Below, piece after piece: positions 14,950 through 22,394 of a stretch of DNA of 64,000 nucleotides. Each line of letters starts with the position of its first letter. Within the stretch, counting starts at the first letter, position 1. The position numbers and the translations under genes were made by a program. The stretch comes from Citrobacter sp. R56 (GTDB lineage Bacteria > Pseudomonadota > Gammaproteobacteria > Enterobacterales > Enterobacteriaceae), in contig NZ_CP069159.1 of the NCBI RefSeq assembly GCF_016811995.1, positions 1,302,001 to 1,366,000 of the forward strand, given 5' to 3'. A model generated the notes under the pieces. It was not told the origin of the DNA. It was given only the letters and a program-made list of their open reading frames with translations, and ran no database searches.

Positions 14950-15905
14950 TATTCCTCCTCTATCGGGGCACGAATTCGCGCAGCGTAGGCCTGCATCCAT
15001 TCTTCATCGACCGGCTGATAATGCGTCTTTTCGCGTTGGCGCTCAGCGCGATAAACGGTAAGCGGATGGTGGGCGGAGGCCACCGTGAATGAAAAGGTTT
15101 TAATATTGGTGGCGGCGCCAAACTCACCTTTATTGTTCATACAGACAACAGAGAGATCGCCCGCGCGGCCAAAGCGCGACATCAGCTTGTCTTCCAGTTC
15201 GAACACCACAGAATCGGCGGCGTGTTGCGGCGTCATCCCCTGCGCCATGCGGCGCACGATTTCATAACTGACGCAGCCTTTCATCAGGTCTTCTCCGACG
15301 CCTGTTGCGGTCGCCGCGCCTGTCTCACTGTCGCAGTAGAAACCGGAACCCATGATTGGCGAGTCGCCAATACGTCCGCGTTTTTTCATAAACAGGCCAC
15401 TGGTGGAGGTCGCGACGCTCATTGAACCGTGTTTATCAAGCCCGATAATTCCGACCGTATCGTGGCCGTCATAGGGGCCCAGACCTTTATCCAGCGTTTC
15501 GCGACAGCGCTTGCGATAATGTTGCATAGCGCGGTCAGTCAGCATGGTTTTGCTCGCAAATCCCTGATTCAGCGCCCACTCGCGAGCACCCTGACCCACC
15601 AGCAAATTGTTATAGCGCTGGCGGCTTAACGCGTGGGCCACCCGCACCGGGTTGGCGATATCGACCAGATTGCCCACCGCGCCAAACGCCAGCGTGTCGC
15701 CATCCATAAAGGCAGCGTCCAGTTCGACATCGCCATTTTCAGTGGGCAAACCGCCGTAGCCAACGGATTTATACAACGGGAAGTCTTCAACGGCGGCAAT
15801 GGCGTCGACGACGGCAGAGGCCGCGCGTTTTCCTGCCGCCAGCGCAGAGGCAGATTCCGTGACGCCCTCAAGCGCCATTCGCCAGGTGGCGATAATTCCC
15901 CACAT
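14949..15905 (-). CDS. Glycosylasparaginase/isoaspartyl-peptidase family Ntn hydrolase
   Basis: A 318-residue protein of the Asparaginase_2 family, which matures by self-cleavage before a threonine that becomes the nucleophile. Here that residue is T150 in GHDTVGIIGLD, followed by GRIGDSPI (177-184) and a GVGEDLM segment. The HDT form of the nucleophile motif, the N-terminal ATW, and the segment VGYGGLPTENGDVELDAAFM look like glycosylasparaginases rather than isoaspartyl peptidases such as IaaA, which have HGTVG. Glycosylasparaginases split GlcNAc-Asn into aspartate and the amino sugar. There is no signal peptide, so it should act in the cytosol. It lies 3 nt after the EIIC gene and overlaps the peptidase gene by 1 nt. 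The exact substrate is inferred. Confidence 0.85.
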   Translation of the reverse strand: MWGIIATWRMALEGVTESASALAAGKRAASAVVDAIAAVEDFPLYKSVGYGGLPTENGDVELDAAFMDGDTLAFGAVGNLVDIANPVRVAHALSRQRYNNLLVGQGAREWALNQGFASKTMLTDRAMQHYRKRCRETLDKGLGPYDGHDTVGIIGLDKHGSMSVATSTSGLFMKKRGRIGDSPIMGSGFYCDSETGAATATGVGEDLMKGCVSYEIVRRMAQGMTPQHAADSVVFELEDKLMSRFGRAGDLSVVCMNNKGEFGAATNIKTFSFTVASAHHPLTVYRAERQREKTHYQPVDEEWMQAYAARIRAPIEEE

Positions 15906-15908
15906 GGT

Positions 15909-17228
15909 TTACTCCTGTTTAGCCAGCGTGGCTTCGGTTTGCGTAAGAGACGCGATTTCTGCAGCGCGGTATTGCTTGTCCAGAATACGCAGGAAAGGCA
16001 GATACAGCATGGCGCCAATCAGCAGGTTGATAAGCTGCATGATGCTACCGCTGATATGCCCGGTAACGATAAAGCCGCTGATGACCGGTGGCAGCGTCCA
16101 GGGGATAAACACCCCGGTCGTCACCGCCACCATGCCGATTTTCATGGCCGCGTACTGGATAGTCACCAGCACCAGCGGTACCAGATTGAATGGAATCAGC
16201 ATGATCGGGTTCATGATCACCGGCAGGCCAAACAGAATCGGTTCATTGATATTGAACAGTGATGCGCCCGCGCCCAGTCGGGCCACTTCCCGCATGTTTT
16301 TGCTACGGGCGAAAATCAACATGGCGATAACCAGCGACAGCGTCGCGCCTGCGCCACCCATCCAGATCATGTCAAAAAATTGTTCGGTGATAATGTGCGG
16401 CGGCGTGATGCCCGCCTGAATCGCGGCGATGTTATCGGTCTGATTTTCCATCCATGACGGACGAATAATACCGTTGACCATCGAACCAGAGTTGATCCCC
16501 ACCGACCACAAAATGGTAATGCTAAATACCGTCAGCAGCGCGCCAATGTAAGAGGTGCCGAAGTGGCGTACCGGGGTGGCGACGACTTCGTATATAAACT
16601 GATGAATTGTCTGATAATGGGTGTTCTGGAAGAGAATACGAATGGCGAGCACCAGAATCATCACCAGCAATGCCGGAATCAGCGCGGCGAAGGACTCCTG
16701 CACGGCTGGCGGCACGCCATCGGGCATTTTGATCACCAGCTTTTTACGCTTCAGCCAGCAGAATAGCTCTGTCCAGAGCAGCGAGCCAATCATGGCCACG
16801 AACAGCCCTTTGCTGCCGATCCACTCAACCGGCATCACCGTAATACCGCCGTTTTCGGCGACTTTAATAAACGGGGTGAGGATAAGAAAACTGACCAGCG
16901 ACAGAATCCCGCAGGAGAGACGGTCATCGCCATAATGTTCTGCCAGTCTGAAGCCGACCAGAAAGCAGATAAACAGCGACATGGTAGAGAAAACGGCATT
17001 AAACGGGATCTCAACGATGTTGCCCCAGTTTTCGCCAAAGGTGCTGGACATGAAATGCTGATAGCCCTCATTGGGAAACGACGAGATCACCAGCAGGATA
17101 GAACCGACGATAATAAATGGCATGAACGAGACGTATGCGCCGCGAATCGCACCTAAATGACGCTGCTGCGCCGTTTTTGCTGCGATGGGCATCAGTTTCG
17201 CTTCAAGAAATCCCAGAACATTGTTCAT
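15909..17228 (-). CDS. PTS EIIC membrane component, lactose/cellobiose family
   Basis: A 439-residue polytopic inner-membrane protein with about ten hydrophobic segments. It is the sugar-translocating IIC unit of the Lac family (CelB/ChbC-like). Diagnostic segments are GINSGSMVNGIIRPSW, IWMGGAGATLSLVIAML and LFNINEPILFGLPVIMNP; the NEP motif is part of the substrate site. EIIC proteins need EIIA and EIIB to pass phosphate from HPr, but neither domain is fused to it or encoded anywhere in this window, so partners must act in trans. First gene of the operon with the glycosylasparaginase-like and M17 genes, which suggests it brings in their substrate. The start ATG gives MNNVLGFLEAKLMPIAAK, a normal N-terminus for the family. 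Confidence 0.9.
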   Translation of the reverse strand: MNNVLGFLEAKLMPIAAKTAQQRHLGAIRGAYVSFMPFIIVGSILLVISSFPNEGYQHFMSSTFGENWGNIVEIPFNAVFSTMSLFICFLVGFRLAEHYGDDRLSCGILSLVSFLILTPFIKVAENGGITVMPVEWIGSKGLFVAMIGSLLWTELFCWLKRKKLVIKMPDGVPPAVQESFAALIPALLVMILVLAIRILFQNTHYQTIHQFIYEVVATPVRHFGTSYIGALLTVFSITILWSVGINSGSMVNGIIRPSWMENQTDNIAAIQAGITPPHIITEQFFDMIWMGGAGATLSLVIAMLIFARSKNMREVARLGAGASLFNINEPILFGLPVIMNPIMLIPFNLVPLVLVTIQYAAMKIGMVAVTTGVFIPWTLPPVISGFIVTGHISGSIMQLINLLIGAMLYLPFLRILDKQYRAAEIASLTQTEATLAKQE

Positions 17229-17270
17229 TGTGAACTCCGTACAAGATCAAGTGACGTGAAGTGTGTTATG

Positions 17271-17320
17271 TCTGCGGATTATCAGTGAAGCATGGCGACT
17301 GAAAGGTGAATCAGGTCACA
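17271..17320 (-). promoter_or_regulatory. Class II CRP promoter of the island operon
   Basis: On the minus strand, GATAAT (17283-17278) is a 5/6 match to the -10 box. It implies a start at 17271 and a 42-nt leader before the EIIC ATG. A CRP-type site, GGTGA-N6-TCACA on the plus strand at 17305-17320 (9 of 10 core bases), is centred at -41.5 from that start. That is the exact class II activation distance. A poor -35 element is expected for such a promoter. The prediction is from sequence only. Confidence 0.65.
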
Positions 17321-17383
17321 ATGTAATCGCTGTATTACTATAAATCTCACATGATTAGTTGCGGAAATGCGGAAATTCTTACG

Positions 17384-18229
17384 ATGGAAATCAAATTACA
17401 CGCCAATGCCACGACCACACCACGTATTCGCCGTTATCTCCAAAATTCGGATAAAAGTGACAGAGAACTCGCCGCTGAGCTTGGCATATCGGTGACTACC
17501 GTGAGGCGCTGGCGTTGCCGCGAAGAGGTTTTAGACAAAAAAACGACGCCCGCTGTGATACACAAAGCGATGAGACAAGAACAGGTGTCTCTGGTCAATG
17601 CATTGCGTGATGTGTCGGGCGCACCGCTGGATGAACTGCTGTTGCTGGTGAATGACGTGTTGGGGATACCGGTCTCCCGAGCGACGCTGAACCGGTATTT
17701 AAAACCGGTTGCGCCTAAACACCGGGACGCGCCGTTACAAGGGAAAAAAGCGTTAAAAGCGGGGCTGTTGCCACATCGACTGGAGGTGCATCACCTTCTG
17801 CTGTCATTGCATATGGACGATGGCGGCGAGCATCATTTGCTGTGGGCGCGTGAACCGTTAAGCGGATGGTGTTTTGCCAGACTGTATGCCGGGATCTCAC
17901 CGCAGCGGGTGGTGAACTGGCTGGAAGAATTACTGAGTGAATGTCCGGCTGATATACAATCTATTGAGACTTTTCTTTTTGAGACTGACAGCGCCAGCGT
18001 GAGAAGCGTGCTAAAGCAACGTGGAATTGAGCACAAAATCAATCCGGGTTCACCCGTCAGGGCGCAGGTGGCTGTTCCGTTAATGACGATAATTCCGCGA
18101 TTGCAGACAGAATCCGCCAGTCAGTTACTGATTCAGATATGCGAATTTTATAACGCAGGGCGGGCGCAAAAAAAATTGGGCGATAAGACGCCGCAGGCTT
18201 TTCTTGAGGCGCTGCGGCGTGAGGATTAG
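17384..18229 (+). CDS. Transposase-derived HTH protein, putative regulator
   Basis: A 281-residue protein. Its N-terminus (ANATTTPRIRRYLQNSDKSD, then RELAAELGISVTTVRRWRC) is a helix-turn-helix like that of IS481/IS3-type transposases. The C-terminus FYNAGRAQKKLGDKTPQAFL resembles the end of an rve integrase core. In between, the DDE triad is not convincing: a TD remains in FETDSAS, but the region where the catalytic Glu belongs reads RAQVAVPLM. There are no terminal inverted repeats nearby. I infer a domesticated transposase that works as a DNA-binding regulator of the divergent EIIC operon. The start at 17384 fits a TATAAA box at 17339-17344, whose transcript would begin near 17351; the frame is open from the ATG at 17351. 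It overlaps yfgD tail-to-tail by 4 bp. Confidence 0.7.
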   Translation: MEIKLHANATTTPRIRRYLQNSDKSDRELAAELGISVTTVRRWRCREEVLDKKTTPAVIHKAMRQEQVSLVNALRDVSGAPLDELLLLVNDVLGIPVSRATLNRYLKPVAPKHRDAPLQGKKALKAGLLPHRLEVHHLLLSLHMDDGGEHHLLWAREPLSGWCFARLYAGISPQRVVNWLEELLSECPADIQSIETFLFETDSASVRSVLKQRGIEHKINPGSPVRAQVAVPLMTIIPRLQTESASQLLIQICEFYNAGRAQKKLGDKTPQAFLEALRRED

Positions 18230-18585
18230 CGGACGATGTCCAGTACCTGTTCTGGTGGGCGACCGATACGTGCCTGGCCGTTGGCAACCACAATCGGGCG
18301 CTCCATCAGTTTCGGGTTTTCTACCATTGCCTGAATCAGCGCCTCTTCGCTCAACTGGCTGTCTGCCAGGTTGAGCGAAGCATAAAGATTTTCTTTCTGG
18401 CGCATAAGCTCACGCGCGCTGGACATCCCCAGCATTTTTAGCAGCTCACGCAGGGTAGCGGCATCAGCGGGGCTTTCCAGATAGAGCACCACTTCCGGCT
18501 CCACGCCGTTTGATTTCAGCAGGCTAAGCGTCTCGCGGCTCTTCGAGCAGCGAGGATTATGGTAGATTTTTACCGTGTCAGACAT
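18226..18585 (-). CDS. yfgD: ArsC-family thioredoxin-fold protein YfgD
   Basis: A 119-residue protein of the ArsC/arsenate reductase family, matching E. coli YfgD (also called ArsC-like). The active-site cysteine is C13 in YHNPRCSKSRETL. The C-terminal RPIVVANGQARIGRPPE contains the conserved arginine region that holds the oxyanion in arsenate reductases. No ars operon genes lie nearby, so a role in arsenate reduction is family inference; a general glutaredoxin-linked oxidoreductase is equally possible. It lies 11 bp downstream of bepA on the same strand and probably shares its transcript. Confidence 0.93.
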   Translation of the reverse strand: MSDTVKIYHNPRCSKSRETLSLLKSNGVEPEVVLYLESPADAATLRELLKMLGMSSARELMRQKENLYASLNLADSQLSEEALIQAMVENPKLMERPIVVANGQARIGRPPEQVLDIVR

Positions 18586-18596
18586 GAGTTCTCCTT

Positions 18597-20060
18597 TTAC
18601 ATCTTTTCATACGGCTTGAAGCGCTGCTGTAGCTGGCGCAACTGGTCGATGCGGGCATCGTAACGTGCCTGCTGCTGACTCCCCAGTTTGACCTGAGAGC
18701 TTGCGTTGCTGAGCATGGTGATCGCCTGATCCAGACGCCCCGACAGTGCATACACTTCAGCACGCGCAGCCAGTTCTTGATCGCGGTTATTTATCGCCGC
18801 TTCCACCTGCGCCAGCAGGTCCCAGCCGTTGCTGTCATCTTTATTATTGAAGGTATAGCGATTGAGTATGGTTGCGGCCTCTTTCGCTTGTCCTCCCTGC
18901 AACAAGGCATTGGCCAGGTTGAGTTGCAGGACGGGGTTAACGCGCAGATCGCGGGCGCTTTTCAGCCGGTTAATGGCGTCGTTGGGTTTCTTCTGACCGA
19001 GATCGATATCGGTTGCCAGGTCGAGATACCACGCATTGTTCGGCTCTGCGCTCAGCAATGGCTGCAGCGTTTTACGCGCCTCGTCATATTTATTGGCTTC
19101 CATCGCCTGTAACGCTTTGCCGTATTGCGCAGCGCGTTGCTGACGAACGTTGCCTTTGCTCCATTCATCCAACAGGTCGCTGGTTAACTGGTTGCGCCCT
19201 GAATTGTACATCCCCAGCGTACGCGCTTTCGCCAGATAAAAGTCTTCTGAAGATTGCACCACGGCTGGCCGCATCTGGTTCGCACGGTTACGGGCGTCCG
19301 CGAGACGGCTTTCCGGCAAGGGGTGAGTGAGCAAAATTTCAGGCGGTCGGGTGGAGTAACGTGCCTGATCGAGCAGTTTTTCCAGGAACGTCGGCATTGC
19401 CTGGGGATCGAAGCCCGAACGTTGCAGAACCTGAATACCGATACGATCGGCTTCCTGCTCGTTTTGCTGCGTGAAGCTGATCATCCCCTGGCGCGTACCT
19501 GCCAGAGTACCGGTGAGCGCCGCCATACCCGCCTGTGGGCTGGCCATCGCCAGTAATATTGAGCCTAACGCGCCAACCCAGGTGAGCGGGGCGCTACGCT
19601 GTTGATCTTCCATCGCACGCGCCAGGTGACGCTGGGTCACGTGGGAGATTTCGTGCGCCATAACGGAAGCCAGCTGGCTTTCGTTGTCGGAATAGCGAAA
19701 AAGCGCGGAATGCAGAACGACGTTGCCGCCGAAGAAGGCAAAGGCGTTAATTTCGTCGTTATTAATCAAAAAGAAATGGAAGGGAGTTTTCACCGAATCG
19801 GCATGAGAGACCAGGCGCATCCCGAGGGTATTGATGTACTGTACCAGCAGCGGATCGTTAATCAGCGGCGCGCTGCCTCGCAGCTGGCGAACATAATAAT
19901 CGCCCATCTGCATTTCCTGACCGATGGAAAGCGTGCTGGCTGCCGAGGTCCCCATATCGGGCAGTGTGTCCGTTGGATCTGCAAACGCGGGCGCTATCTG
20001 ACCGAGGGTCAGCGCAGCGATGAGGGTAGCAACCAGGTTTTTTTTAAACTGCCTGAACAT
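18597..20060 (-). CDS. bepA: BepA, periplasmic OM-assembly protease/chaperone
   Basis: A 487-residue M48-family metallopeptidase, the E. coli length. A signal peptide ends at about AFA-DPTD (residue 27). The zinc site is HEISH at about residues 136-140, and the third ligand is in EQEADRIG at about 201. The C-terminal 180 residues are TPR repeats that bind the Bam complex. BepA helps assemble LptD and degrades misassembled outer-membrane proteins. I start it at the ATG of MFRQFKKNL (20060). The frame stays open for 64 more codons upstream, but that part is not conserved and would destroy the signal peptide. It is divergent from perM. Confidence 0.96.
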   Translation of the reverse strand: MFRQFKKNLVATLIAALTLGQIAPAFADPTDTLPDMGTSAASTLSIGQEMQMGDYYVRQLRGSAPLINDPLLVQYINTLGMRLVSHADSVKTPFHFFLINNDEINAFAFFGGNVVLHSALFRYSDNESQLASVMAHEISHVTQRHLARAMEDQQRSAPLTWVGALGSILLAMASPQAGMAALTGTLAGTRQGMISFTQQNEQEADRIGIQVLQRSGFDPQAMPTFLEKLLDQARYSTRPPEILLTHPLPESRLADARNRANQMRPAVVQSSEDFYLAKARTLGMYNSGRNQLTSDLLDEWSKGNVRQQRAAQYGKALQAMEANKYDEARKTLQPLLSAEPNNAWYLDLATDIDLGQKKPNDAINRLKSARDLRVNPVLQLNLANALLQGGQAKEAATILNRYTFNNKDDSNGWDLLAQVEAAINNRDQELAARAEVYALSGRLDQAITMLSNASSQVKLGSQQQARYDARIDQLRQLQQRFKPYEKM

Positions 20061-20284
20061 GACCTCTGTCCTGTATTCTTTAAGATAGCCATTTGACCGA
20101 TGCTGCGAAATATCGTTCCCGCTTCGGTGACATTGGGAGTGTAACTGCGAAACCCGCCAATGAACACCCGGACCAGGACGCTTCTCAGTTTCCTGAATCA
20201 GCCATAAAAAGCGAAGTCTTTTTTGAGACATTTCGATACAATTCGGGATCACAATCCCGCTATTGAGTTCAGGGAAGGGTTTTT

Positions 20285-21349
20285 ATGCTCGAAATGTTGA
20301 TGCAATGGTATCGCCGTCGCTTTAGCGACCCGGAGGCGATTGCTTTGCTGGTTATTCTGGTGGCTGGTTTTAGCATCCTGTTCTTTTTTAGTGGGCTTTT
20401 AGCGCCGCTGCTGGTGGCGCTTGTGCTGGCTTATCTGCTCGAGTGGCCGACAGTGCGTCTGGAGGCCATTGGCTGTTCCCGGCGATGGGCGACCTCGATT
20501 GTGCTGGTGTTCTTCGTCGGCATATTGCTGTTGATGGCATTTGTGGTGATGCCGGTGGCGTGGCAGCAGGGGATCTATTTAATCCGCGACATGCCGGGCA
20601 TGTTGAATAAGCTCTCCGATTTTGCGGCGACATTGCCGCGTCGCTATCCGGCGCTGATGGATGCCGGGATCATCGATGCAATGGCGGAAAATTTGCGCAC
20701 CCGAATGCTCTCAATGGGCGATTCGGTGGTTAAATATTCGCTGGCGTCACTGGTGGGGCTGTTGACGCTGGCGGTCTATCTGGTACTGGTGCCACTAATG
20801 GTTTTCTTCCTGATCAAAGATAAAGATCAGATGCTGAATGCCGTACGTCGGGTTCTGCCGCGAAATCGGGGTCTGGCAGGCCAGGTCTGGAAAGAGATGA
20901 ACCAACAGATTACCAACTATATTCGCGGTAAAGTGCTGGAAATGGTGGTCGTTGGCGTGGCAACGTGGCTTGGATTTTTACTGTTTGGCCTGAACTACTC
21001 ATTGCTGCTGGCGGTCCTGGTTGGATTCTCGGTGCTGATCCCCTATATCGGCGCATTTGTGGTGACGATTCCGGTGGTGGGGGTGGCGCTGTTCCAGTTT
21101 GGTTTAGGGACGGAGTTCTGGAGCTGTTTTGCCGTGTACCTGATTATTCAGGCGCTGGACGGCAATCTGCTGGTGCCGGTGCTGTTCTCTGAAGCCGTGA
21201 ATCTTCACCCCTTAGTGATCATTTTGTCGGTGGTCATTTTTGGCGGTCTGTGGGGATTCTGGGGCGTCTTTTTTGCCATTCCACTGGCAACGTTAATCAA
21301 AGCGGTGGTTCACGCCTGGCCAGACGGACAGACCACTCTCGAAGAGTAA
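20285..21349 (+). CDS. perM: PerM, AI-2E-family membrane protein
   Basis: A 354-residue protein with about eight hydrophobic segments, of the AI-2E exporter/UPF0118 (PerM) family (E. coli YfgO/PerM is 353). It starts MLEMLMQWYRRRFSDPEAIA. It has the family's conserved C-terminal loops (FSVLIPYIGAFVVTIPVV and IIQALDGNLLVPVLFSEAVN). The function is a putative permease; the substrate is not established. It is next to bepA in E. coli too. A GC-rich hairpin after the stop separates it from the converging focB. Confidence 0.93.
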   Translation: MLEMLMQWYRRRFSDPEAIALLVILVAGFSILFFFSGLLAPLLVALVLAYLLEWPTVRLEAIGCSRRWATSIVLVFFVGILLLMAFVVMPVAWQQGIYLIRDMPGMLNKLSDFAATLPRRYPALMDAGIIDAMAENLRTRMLSMGDSVVKYSLASLVGLLTLAVYLVLVPLMVFFLIKDKDQMLNAVRRVLPRNRGLAGQVWKEMNQQITNYIRGKVLEMVVVGVATWLGFLLFGLNYSLLLAVLVGFSVLIPYIGAFVVTIPVVGVALFQFGLGTEFWSCFAVYLIIQALDGNLLVPVLFSEAVNLHPLVIILSVVIFGGLWGFWGVFFAIPLATLIKAVVHAWPDGQTTLEE

Positions 21350-21366
21350 TCTTTAGTCCATAAAAT

Positions 21367-21394
21367 AGCCCGGCGGTCATTTGCGCGCCGGGCT
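21367..21394. terminator. Bidirectional terminator perM/focB
   Basis: Perfect 9-bp stem AGCCCGGCG / CGCCGGGCT with a 10-nt loop between converging genes. The T-run is short on both sides. Confidence 0.65.
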
Positions 21395-21425
21395 ACCCTT
21401 CATCTCCCTGTACTTGCGTTAATAT

Positions 21426-22277
21426 TTAGTGTTTTTCTTTACGCAAATAAATGATCCAGTACGTCACGCTGACCAGCAAACCGCCGCCAATAATATTGCC
21501 GATGGTCACGGGAATCAGATTATCGGTAATGAAATTGCTCATTGTTAATGCCGGGAAATTATCCGCTGTGGTTTGCGTAAGATTCCAGAATGCATCCGGT
21601 GAAAAATTGCGAATCAGGATGGCCAGAGGGATAAGAAACATATTGGCGATGCTGTGCTCGAAGCCGCTGGCGACAAACATGCTGATCGGTAATAACATGG
21701 CGGCAATTTTATCGGTGAGCGAATGGCCGGAATAACTTATCCAGACTGCGAGGCAGACCATTAAATTACACAACGTGCCCAGACAAACGGCTTCGATAAA
21801 GGTGTGATGCATTTTGTGATCGGCGGTTTGTAAAACGTTGAGCCCCCACAAACCGTTGCTGGTCATCGCCTGCCCGGAAAACCAAATCAGGCACACAAAA
21901 AAGAGCGCGCCGACCAAATTACCGCAATAGACGATAAACCAGTTGATGATTAATTGTCGCCAGCTGATCAGCCCACTGGCTTTGGCCATGACCGTCATTA
22001 CTGTCGACGTAAACAAGTCAGCACCACAAACGACGACAAAAATAAGACCGAGAGAAAAACAGAGACCGCCAACCAGTTTGGTTAATGCTGTCGCTGGCTC
22101 TGCGCCAGTGGTTACGGTGATATAAAAGACAAAGGCAATAGAAATGAACACACCGGCAGTAATTGCCAGAAAAAATGCCAATTCCTTTTTCTTTGTCACC
22201 TTATAGACGCCGGCCTGTTCGGCGACTTTTGCCATTTCTGCAGGCATTCTCAAATCTAAAGAAACGCTGTTCTTCAT
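21426..22277 (-). CDS. focB: Formate channel FocB (hyf locus)
   Basis: A 283-residue formate/nitrite transporter with six hydrophobic segments. Conserved motifs include LVGGLCFSLGLI, VVCGADLFTS, WGLNVLQTADHKMHHTFIEA and FVASGFEHSIANMF. It lies directly after hyfR, where E. coli has focB. By eye, the sequence is closer to E. coli FocA than FocB (for example AKVAEQAGVYK, CGADLFTSTVMTV and NFITDNLIPVTIGNIIGGG). It should move formate across the inner membrane, supplying or balancing the formate oxidised in the hydrogenase-4 complex. The symbol follows position; a focA-like name could be argued. Confidence 0.88.
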   Translation of the reverse strand: MKNSVSLDLRMPAEMAKVAEQAGVYKVTKKKELAFFLAITAGVFISIAFVFYITVTTGAEPATALTKLVGGLCFSLGLIFVVVCGADLFTSTVMTVMAKASGLISWRQLIINWFIVYCGNLVGALFFVCLIWFSGQAMTSNGLWGLNVLQTADHKMHHTFIEAVCLGTLCNLMVCLAVWISYSGHSLTDKIAAMLLPISMFVASGFEHSIANMFLIPLAILIRNFSPDAFWNLTQTTADNFPALTMSNFITDNLIPVTIGNIIGGGLLVSVTYWIIYLRKEKH

Positions 22278-22394
22278 AAGATACTCCTGAATAGCACTGA
22301 GATATCAAAGACTGCATACCTTTATGCACAGTGCGTACCAGAGTGAGAGCCTCTTACGAGAATGAAATGTGAATCCCTTCACAGAGTTGCAGCG

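Noticed and set aside
17384-18229. A complete insertion sequence
   Set aside because: No terminal inverted repeats or target duplications seen around the gene, and the catalytic Glu region is not conserved, so a mobile element is not supported.
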